Source: Leisingera sp. NJS204 (GTDB taxonomy: Bacteria > Pseudomonadota > Alphaproteobacteria > Rhodobacterales > Rhodobacteraceae). From it: DNA of 64,000 bases. Positions 58,095 through 64,000 of the stretch are shown here, piece by piece. The position numbers were made by a program, and so were the translations under genes. Under the pieces are notes generated by a model. That model did not search any database and was not told the DNA's origin. It was given only the letters and a program-made list of their open reading frames with translations. Positions within the stretch are counted from its first letter, which is position 1. Every line of letters starts with the position of its first letter. The stretch is taken from positions 1,169,501 through 1,233,500 of the forward strand of contig NZ_CP035417.1 of assembly GCF_004123675.1 (NCBI RefSeq), given 5' to 3'.

Positions 58095-58835
58095 GTGGAT
58101 ATCTTGCCGGACCAGCTATGGCAGAGGCCGCAGGAAATGGCCAGCGGCGCAACGGGCGGCGCCTGCGCAACGGGTGGAAACAACCCGGCGTCAGCAGAAC
58201 GCCGGTTCAAGCGGGTCGCGGCCCGGATCAGCCCGGCGGGACGGAAATACTGCGAAACCCTGACCGCCGAGCGCAGCAACTTCGATTGCAACGTCAATAT
58301 CGGCATTGACCGCAAGATGAAGCAGCGCAACGCCTATTTCACCTATCGCGAAGACAAGCCGGTCATCCGCATCTCGATGCCGATGCTGCGGGATTCCGCC
58401 AGCGATGACGAGGCGGCCTTTATCCTCCGCCATGAAGACGGCCACTTGCTGGGCCGCCATATCGAGAAACAAAAGCAACAGGCGCTGGCCGGAGCGCTGA
58501 TCCTTGGGGTGATAACAGCTGCCGCCACGGCGGACTCCGGCTATTATGATCCTTCGCTGGTCAGCACCAGCATGGATGTCGGCGCAGCGGCCGACTCCAC
58601 TGCATATTCCCAGACCTATGAATTGGAAAGCGATACTCTGGGCACAAGAATTGCCCATGCATCCGGCTATGACCCGGTCGAGGGCGCTAGATTCTTTGCC
58701 CGGCCAGAAGCCGCGCGGACCAAAGCAGGCAGGCTGTCCTTCTGGGGCACACATCCGCCTGATGCCGAGCGTCTGGCAAGGGTTCTGGCCAAGATGGAGC
58801 AGATCGACGCCAAATTAGAACTTCAAAAAATATAG
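58095..58835 (+). CDS. M48-type metallopeptidase-like protein, doubtful N-terminus
   Basis: A 246-residue protein. It carries a zinc motif HEDGH (HExxH, about 112-116), then YELESDTLGTRIAHASGYDPVEGARFF, where the Glu would be the third ligand, and WGTHPPDAERLARVLAKM, an M48 hallmark. Relatives begin with a lipoprotein signal that ends just before ATGG; here CATGG is present (residues about 24-28) but no hydrophobic segment is. Starts at GTG 58095 or ATG 58137 both lack one, so export may have been lost or the true start is damaged. It lies 18 bases from the divergent HAD gene. Confidence 0.7.
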   Translation: MDILPDQLWQRPQEMASGATGGACATGGNNPASAERRFKRVAARISPAGRKYCETLTAERSNFDCNVNIGIDRKMKQRNAYFTYREDKPVIRISMPMLRDSASDDEAAFILRHEDGHLLGRHIEKQKQQALAGALILGVITAAATADSGYYDPSLVSTSMDVGAAADSTAYSQTYELESDTLGTRIAHASGYDPVEGARFFARPEAARTKAGRLSFWGTHPPDAERLARVLAKMEQIDAKLELQKI

Positions 58836-59058
58836 TAAATTCAGTGATCTAAAGTCACTTTGGGCGCTTGCCGCAGGGGGGCGGTCTGCGGGGCGGTTCC
58901 TTTCCGGTCCGCCCCGCACCGGCGCCGCCGCATCTGCTGCGCAAGGGGCCCGGATCCATTTTGGTGCCACCCGTTAGGGTCGCGCTGCTGAGTGTCCAAG
59001 GCTTTCTTAACGACTCCCCCATAGGGTGAATAGAAAGCAACTCAATGGTGTGTTAGCG

Positions 59059-60972
59059 ATGTTTCGTAATCTTCCGATAAAAACACGGCTGGTCCTTTCC
59101 GGCGTGGTTTCCACTGTTTCTGTCCTGGTGCTTGCAGCGATGTCCGTCTACAGCCTGTGGCAAAGCGAGCTTGAACTGGAACGGCAAATCAATGCCACGG
59201 CGGTCATCCGCCATGAGCTGATGGCCGACAAGATGCACGATGCGATCGAGGCCGGTGCGGTCCACGCCCTGCTGGTGGGACCGGACGGGCCGGCCGCCAA
59301 GAAAGAACGTTTTCAGGCCAAGCTTGCCCGCGACATTCAAAGCCTCCGGGATGCGGTTGCGGCCTTGCAAAAGGTCGAAATGTCCGAAGCAATCCGCCAG
59401 CAAGTGGCAGAGCTTGCTCCGGCGGCAGAGACTTTCATTCAGGCGGCCAAAGCCGTTGAAGGGCTGGCCTATACGGATGCTGCCGCCGCTGCGGCGGCGC
59501 TGCCCAAGCTGCAAGAACAATATGAGGCTCTCAACCAGCTGCTGGCGCCTCTGGGCAAGGACATCAAATCGTTTGCCCAGAAAACTGCGCAAAGCGCGCG
59601 GGACCATGACATGCAGTTGCTTTACCTGCTAATCGGGTTTTCTGTAGCGGCGCTGCTGGTGATTGCCCGCAACGCGCGGCAGGTGACACTGACGATTGTG
59701 CGTCCGATCGCGCGGCTGCGCTCTGCCTTGCGGGAAGTGGCTGAGGGTGATCTGGGGCTTAAGGTTGCCGACCGGATGCGCGCCGATGACTTCGGTGAAA
59801 TTGCCAAGGACATCGATGCGGTATCAGGCCGGGTTATTTCCGCGCTGGATGAGCAGAACGCCCTGCGTGAGGAAAGCGAACAGGTAATCGACCGGTTGCG
59901 CAGCGGTCTCAAACGGCTGTCCGACGGGGATCTCAGCGACCGGATCACTGAACAATTCAGCGCCGATTACGATCCGCTGCGGGTGAACTTTAATGAGACC
60001 GTCGATAAGCTGAATGAGCTGATGGCCGACGTGGTTCAGGCAGGCGCCCGCATTCAGCGGCAGTCCGATGAAATCCAAACTGCCTCTGAAGAGCTTTCGG
60101 GCCGCACCGAAAGCCAGGCTGCCACGCTGGAAGAAACCGCCGCAGCACTTGAAGAAATGACCGCGAGTGTCAATTCATCGGCACGCAACGCGCAGGAGGT
60201 GCAGTCTGCGGTGGAAACTGCGCGCGCGGATGTCGAAAACAGCGGCCGGGTCGTCGAAGGCGCAATTGCCGCAATGAATGAGATTGAAAACTCTTCGAAC
60301 CAGATCTCGCAGATCATCGGCGTGATTGATGACATTGCCTTCCAGACCAATCTGCTGGCGCTGAATGCAGGGGTTGAGGCCGCGCGGGCAGGCGAGGTCG
60401 GGCGCGGCTTTGCTGTTGTTGCCTCCGAAGTGCGGGCGCTGGCGCAGCGGTCCTCGGATGCGGCCAATGAAATCAAGACGCTGATCAGTGCCAGCACGGC
60501 GCATGTGAAGGACGGGGTGCAAAAGGTGGACGGCGCGGGCAAGGCGCTGACGACCGTTGTTGGCCAGGTGACCAATATTGCCGATCTGGTGTCTGGTATC
60601 TCCAGCGAGTCCGCCGAACAGGCGCAGGGGTTGAACGAAATCAACATCGGCGTTTCCCAGCTGGACTCGGTGACCCAGCAGAATGCCTCCATGGTTGAGG
60701 AATCCGGATCCGCGATCCGCGCCATGAACAATGAGACCGTGGGACTGAATCAGGTGGTTGGCCAGTTTGTCCTGCGCGACGGCCCGCCGCCGGCGCAACC
60801 GGCTCGTCCGGCGGATCAGCCTGCTGCCGCAGGACGGGCGCCAGCGGATCCGCCGCAGCCAGTGCCGGTTGCCGACGACGCCTGGGGTGACGGCACCCGC
60901 TGGGAGGATTTCAATGATGGCAGCGAAGCCTGGCCCCCGGCCGGGGACGCGCCTCAGGCGCAATCTGCCTGA
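59059..60972 (+). CDS. methyl-accepting chemotaxis protein
   Basis: A 637-residue chemoreceptor. It has a membrane helix (MFRNLPIKTRLVLSGVVSTVSVLVLAAMSVYSL), a periplasmic sensor of about 150 residues, a second helix (LLYLLIGFSVAALLVIA), two HAMP units (IVRPIARLRSALREVAEGDLGL and LRSGLKRLSDGDLSDRI) and the signalling hairpin (DIAFQTNLLALNAGVEAARAGEVGRGFAVVASEVRALAQRSSDAANEIK). RWEDF about 25 residues before the end looks like the xWxxF CheR tether. The ATG at 59059 is preferred; a GTG at 59026 would add 11 polar residues. Confidence 0.9.
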   Translation: MFRNLPIKTRLVLSGVVSTVSVLVLAAMSVYSLWQSELELERQINATAVIRHELMADKMHDAIEAGAVHALLVGPDGPAAKKERFQAKLARDIQSLRDAVAALQKVEMSEAIRQQVAELAPAAETFIQAAKAVEGLAYTDAAAAAAALPKLQEQYEALNQLLAPLGKDIKSFAQKTAQSARDHDMQLLYLLIGFSVAALLVIARNARQVTLTIVRPIARLRSALREVAEGDLGLKVADRMRADDFGEIAKDIDAVSGRVISALDEQNALREESEQVIDRLRSGLKRLSDGDLSDRITEQFSADYDPLRVNFNETVDKLNELMADVVQAGARIQRQSDEIQTASEELSGRTESQAATLEETAAALEEMTASVNSSARNAQEVQSAVETARADVENSGRVVEGAIAAMNEIENSSNQISQIIGVIDDIAFQTNLLALNAGVEAARAGEVGRGFAVVASEVRALAQRSSDAANEIKTLISASTAHVKDGVQKVDGAGKALTTVVGQVTNIADLVSGISSESAEQAQGLNEINIGVSQLDSVTQQNASMVEESGSAIRAMNNETVGLNQVVGQFVLRDGPPPAQPARPADQPAAAGRAPADPPQPVPVADDAWGDGTRWEDFNDGSEAWPPAGDAPQAQSA

Positions 60973-61180
60973 ACCCGGTCCAGCCGCCGCCGCTGCCTTT
61001 GGGCCGCCGGCGCCATATATTGAGCACCCGCCCGGGCCGGAATTTCAGCGGGACCGAAGTTTCGCAAAGTTCGGGCCGCTGTTGAAGGACAGGCCGCTGT
61101 TTCCAGCAGGTGCGCAGGAAGGAGTGAGTGGTAGCAGCGCCGTTTCGACGGGGCACCGCAGCCGGAGAGGGTCCTGCCGC

Positions 61181-61208
61181 AAAAAAAGACGCCCTGCGGG
61201 GCGCCTTT
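61181..61208 (-). terminator. Rho-independent terminator of ppaC
   Basis: Read leftward, GGCGCCC, a CGCA loop and GGGCGTC form the stem, and seven Ts follow. The plus strand also exits in a T-run, so it may also end the chemoreceptor transcript. Confidence 0.88.
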
Positions 61209-61232
61209 TGCAGTCCGGGCCGGCAGCGGCGC

Positions 61233-62153
61233 TTAGACTTTCAGGTTCGGAATGATCTGCTTTTTGCGCGACATGATGCCCGGCAGCACCACGGTGTCGC
61301 CGGCCGCATCGGCGCCAAAGCTCTTGGCGGCCACGGTTTTCACCAGATCGTTCGGCACCAGGAGGGTGGCTTCCTCGTTCAGGATGTCCACGACGAACAG
61401 CAGCACCTGGTCAACACCATCCTCAGCCGCGACGGAGGTCATGGTCTCCATCAGCGAGGCCTTGCGGTCCAGCACCACGCCCGGCGCGGTGGTTTCCAGC
61501 ACGGAGACGCGGAATTTGGTGCCCTCGACGGCGTATTCCTTGGAGTCCATACGCAGCAGTTCCGCGTCGGAGAAAGAAGAGACGTCGGATTTGGCGGCAA
61601 ACATCTCAGCCGCGTAATCGGCGATATCGATGCCCAGGTCAGCGGCCAGCTTTTCGGCCACGGCCTTGTCATGCGCGGTGGTGGTCGGCGAGCGGAATTC
61701 CAGCGTGTCGGACAGGATGCAGGTCAGCGCTGCACCCTTGATTGCGTCCGGCATCTTGGCGGCGTCATCGCCCATCAGGTCGTGCATGATGGTGGCGGTG
61801 CAGGCCAGCGGACGGATGGTGATGTCGATCGGGCCTTTGGTTTCCAGGCCGCCGACCAGCTTGTGGTGGTCGATGATCGCTTGCACATCGGCGCCGTTGA
61901 TATTGGCGGGCAGCTCGGCGGGGTTGTTGGTGTCAACAATGACCACAGCCGCGTCATCGGCCACGTCGGCGATGATCGCGGGCTTCTCGAAACCCCAGCG
62001 CTGCAGCATGAAGGCTGCTTCGGTGTTCGGTTCGCCCAGCAGTTTGGGCTCGGCAGCGGTGCCTTTCACCTCGTTCAGATACCAGGCCCAGATGATCGGG
62101 GAGCCGGTGGAATCGGTGTCGGGGGATTTATGGCCGAAAACTTGGATGGTCAT
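61233..62153 (-). CDS. ppaC: manganese-dependent inorganic pyrophosphatase
   Basis: A 306-residue family II pyrophosphatase (DHH superfamily), hydrolysing pyrophosphate to phosphate in the cytoplasm and pulling biosynthesis forward. Metal ligands: GHKSPDTDS (H7, D11, D13 by count), VVIVDTNN, the signature IDHHKLVGG (about 95-103) and TLEF. The end SRKKQIIPNLKV holds the substrate SRKKQ motif. The start at 62153 (MTIQVFGHK) has AGGA nearby; a longer frame is not family-like. Use of a Mn enzyme in place of the Mg one is typical of this clade. Confidence 0.95.
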   Translation of the reverse strand: MTIQVFGHKSPDTDSTGSPIIWAWYLNEVKGTAAEPKLLGEPNTEAAFMLQRWGFEKPAIIADVADDAAVVIVDTNNPAELPANINGADVQAIIDHHKLVGGLETKGPIDITIRPLACTATIMHDLMGDDAAKMPDAIKGAALTCILSDTLEFRSPTTTAHDKAVAEKLAADLGIDIADYAAEMFAAKSDVSSFSDAELLRMDSKEYAVEGTKFRVSVLETTAPGVVLDRKASLMETMTSVAAEDGVDQVLLFVVDILNEEATLLVPNDLVKTVAAKSFGADAAGDTVVLPGIMSRKKQIIPNLKV

Positions 62154-62257
62154 TGGGCAGTCCTGTTCACTCAAGAGGTCCGAAGGGAGATTTGCGCGCC
62201 TTATAGGGTTGGCGCGCAGGCTTGTCACCCCACAGCCGCTGCAATGCGGCGTTGTGC

Positions 62258-63238
62258 CTAGAACGGGGCGCGTTCCAGCCTGTAACCCTCTTGCCGCAGA
62301 AGGTTCAACAGGCCGGCCTTGCCTGGCAGATGCAAGGCGCCGGCAGCCACCACGATGCGGTCGCCCCTGGCCGCTTCGATCACCGGGATCCAGTTGCGGT
62401 TGCGCTGGTCGAGCAGCCCGTCCATTGCCTCTGCCCACAGGGTTTCGCGCTCTGCCCTGGTCAGGGCGCCGCTTTGCAGGAAGTCCCGCTCGCTCAGGTA
62501 AAGCGCGCTCAGCGCTTGCTGGTCGAAATAGGCCTCAACCGTGGTGACGAAACTGTCTTGGCCGCCGCCCATCATGGCGGTAAAGGCACGCAGCTGGCGG
62601 ACCTGCTCTTCCAGCGGGTCGGCGTCCATCATCCGGATAACGCTCATCGGATCTTCGAGCGACTGCAGGGCAACACCGGCTTCTTCAGCCAGCTTGCTCA
62701 ACCGCACATCAAGGCCCCGTTTGATGTCCTTGTCCTGGCGCAGGCAGGGCGGGAATGACATTGTCATCGCCAGGAACCAGGGCCGCATCTTGGCAGCCAT
62801 CCAGGGGGCCATGCCATGGCTGCGGACCTTGGCAGCCAGGGCCTCCCACTCAGCCGCGGGCAGGCGGTCGATCAGACTGGGGCCATCGGTGATCAGCATC
62901 AGCGAGGGCGTGCGGCCCAGTTCGGCCTCGAACGCCGCCTTGTCGGCGGGGCTGGCCTCTATCAGCAGAAGGTCTGCCTGGCGCACCAAGGGGGCCAGCC
63001 GGGCGGTGATGACCTCCATCCGCGGATCGTTGATGTGCAGGGTGCCGATCACATGCAGCGTGCGGTCGCCGCGCCGGGCGATCCAGTGGTTGCCTTCGGC
63101 AAAGGGCGCAGCGGCGGTGCGGGCTTCGATGCGGGCGCGGTCCGGTGCGGCGAGGGCGGTGCGCAGGTCGGTGCCGGTGCAGGCCGCCCACAGCGAGGCG
63201 GGCAGCAAGAGGAAAAACAGGGAAAGGATAAGCCGCAT
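62258..63238 (-). CDS. TraB/GumN family protein, copy 1
   Basis: A 326-residue exported protein with signal peptide MRLILSLFFLLLPASLWAAC. Family signs: HVIGTLHINDPRMEVIT (about 60-76), DLLLIEASPADKAAFEAEL and, near the end, DRIVVAAGALHLPGKAGLLNLLRQEGY, where GALHLPG matches the GxxH motif. The family (related to Tiki proteases) may be metallopeptidases or haem-linked; nothing here settles it. It follows, on the same strand, another copy of the family by 41 bases. Confidence 0.84.
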   Translation of the reverse strand: MRLILSLFFLLLPASLWAACTGTDLRTALAAPDRARIEARTAAAPFAEGNHWIARRGDRTLHVIGTLHINDPRMEVITARLAPLVRQADLLLIEASPADKAAFEAELGRTPSLMLITDGPSLIDRLPAAEWEALAAKVRSHGMAPWMAAKMRPWFLAMTMSFPPCLRQDKDIKRGLDVRLSKLAEEAGVALQSLEDPMSVIRMMDADPLEEQVRQLRAFTAMMGGGQDSFVTTVEAYFDQQALSALYLSERDFLQSGALTRAERETLWAEAMDGLLDQRNRNWIPVIEAARGDRIVVAAGALHLPGKAGLLNLLRQEGYRLERAPF

Positions 63239-63279
63239 AACGGGAGGGTCCTGAGATCTGAGTGCGGGCGGGGGGTGCC

Positions 63280-64000
63280 TTACCACGCGGCCGGGGCGAG
63301 GCTGAAACCCTTGGCTTTCAGCAGGTTCAGAACACCGTTTTTGCCGGGCAGGTGGGCAGCCCCGACGGCGACGGCAATCCGGTCGTGCCGGGCGGCCAGG
63401 ATGGGTGTTATCCAGCGCTGGTTGCGCTGATCCAGCAGGCGGCGGTTGTACTGCCGCCACAGCCGCGCGGTCTCGGCGCCGGAGAAGCTGCTGTACTGGG
63501 CGCTGATCCAGGGGGCGAGGACAAAGGAGGTCCAGACGCTTTGGTCGAAATAAGCCTCAACCGGGGTGGCATCCTCGGGTTTGCCGGATTGCACCAGTTC
63601 CAACTCCAGCGCCAGCATCCGGGCCTGATCGCTGAGCGGCAGGCTGGCAATGGCCGCCAGCGCCTGTTCCGGGGTTTCCAGCGCCCCCAGCGGGATCCGT
63701 TTGCGCCGGGCGAAATCGGATATCCGGTCATCCAGCCCGCGCCGCAGGCCAAAGCCGTAGGGGCGGCAGCCGCTTTGCACCACAAACATTGAAATCGCCC
63801 AGGGCTGCATCCGGTTCATGGTCTCCGGATTGACGCCGGTCACCTGGGCCGTCAGCTGGAACCGCTCCCAGGCGTCGCGGGGCAGCAGGTGCCGCAATTC
63901 CTGGCCCTTGGGCAGCAGGAAACTGCGGGCCAGTTCATCAGGCATCCGGTCCAGGCGTTCCAGATCGGAGTCGGAGGTTTCCAGATAAATGGCGTCTGCT
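63280..64000 (-). CDS. TraB/GumN family protein, copy 2, 5' end missing
   Basis: The frame is open to the window edge (ADAIYLETSDSDLERLDR before the first ATG), so the gene starts beyond 64000. At least 240 residues are visible. The C-terminal DRIAVAVGAAHLPGKNGVLNLLKAKGFSL matches the end of copy 1, while the middle is diverged. The YLETSD part corresponds to the LLIEASPADK segment of copy 1. The two are probably cotranscribed tandem paralogues. Confidence 0.82.
   Translation of the reverse strand, partial: ADAIYLETSDSDLERLDRMPDELARSFLLPKGQELRHLLPRDAWERFQLTAQVTGVNPETMNRMQPWAISMFVVQSGCRPYGFGLRRGLDDRISDFARRKRIPLGALETPEQALAAIASLPLSDQARMLALELELVQSGKPEDATPVEAYFDQSVWTSFVLAPWISAQYSSFSGAETARLWRQYNRRLLDQRNQRWITPILAARHDRIAVAVGAAHLPGKNGVLNLLKAKGFSLAPAAW

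Overview
The window looks like a chromosomal segment of a Rhodobacteraceae bacterium of the Roseobacter group, close to Leisingera, Phaeobacter or Ruegeria. The reasons are high GC, the isolated five-gene F1-ATPase operon (atpH-A-G-D-C), a manganese-type pyrophosphatase (ppaC), a S4 gene on its own, DUF2125 and TIGR01459 proteins, and Hint-domain and H-type lectin proteins typical of that group. No rRNA, tRNA or CRISPR array was seen. The genus is inferred from protein resemblance only.

Layout. 1-6.8 kb: the end of a double-domain CoA-transferase, then a cytochrome oxidase operon (II, I, III-like, III, IV). 6.8-10.2 kb: katG and divergent oxyR, a peroxide-defence pair. 10.4-15.2 kb: a Hint protein, rpsD with a long leader, a secreted PA14-like protein, and an Lrp regulator divergent from a class-V PLP enzyme. 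15.3-17.0 kb: an unusual lysine/alanine-rich protein with a peptidoglycan-binding-like N-terminus, flanked by two hairpins that share a sequence. 17.1-21.7 kb: an overlapping hisC-tyrC-extensin operon, DUF2125 and chaC. 21.8-24.8 kb: an ExbB/MotA-like and OmpA/MotB-like pair with long coiled coils. 25.2-30.3 kb: clpA with an overlapping M23 peptidase, gloB and a methyltransferase. 30.7-35.6 kb: the F1-ATPase operon.

35.7-40.9 kb is a graveyard of mobile DNA directly behind the atpC terminator. It holds two decayed copies of a tyrosine integrase, an IS91-type transposase remnant, an IS3 element with recognisable inverted repeats, an internally deleted IS256 element and a second decayed IS3 element. 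At four places the coding frames of these remnants carry short extra segments (about 40-60 nt) that fold into strong hairpins. One hairpin has a close relative far away at 56.4 kb, embedded in another dispersed repeat. I think this small-palindrome family is the most interesting signal here.

41-64 kb returns to ordinary chromosome: a methyltransferase resembling protein-lysine methyltransferases beside a PAS sensor, a GlxA-type regulator, an NhaC antiporter, an H-type lectin, a MerR regulator divergent from an MFS exporter with a SoxR-box-like dyad between them, prs, a kappa-class isomerase plus alpha/beta hydrolase, a NTF2-like protein divergent from a LysR regulator, a threonine aldolase, a YcgN-like protein overlapping ribF, a MaoC hydratase, a HAD protein, an M48-type peptidase with a doubtful N-terminus, a chemoreceptor, ppaC and two tandem TraB/GumN proteins, the last cut by the window edge.
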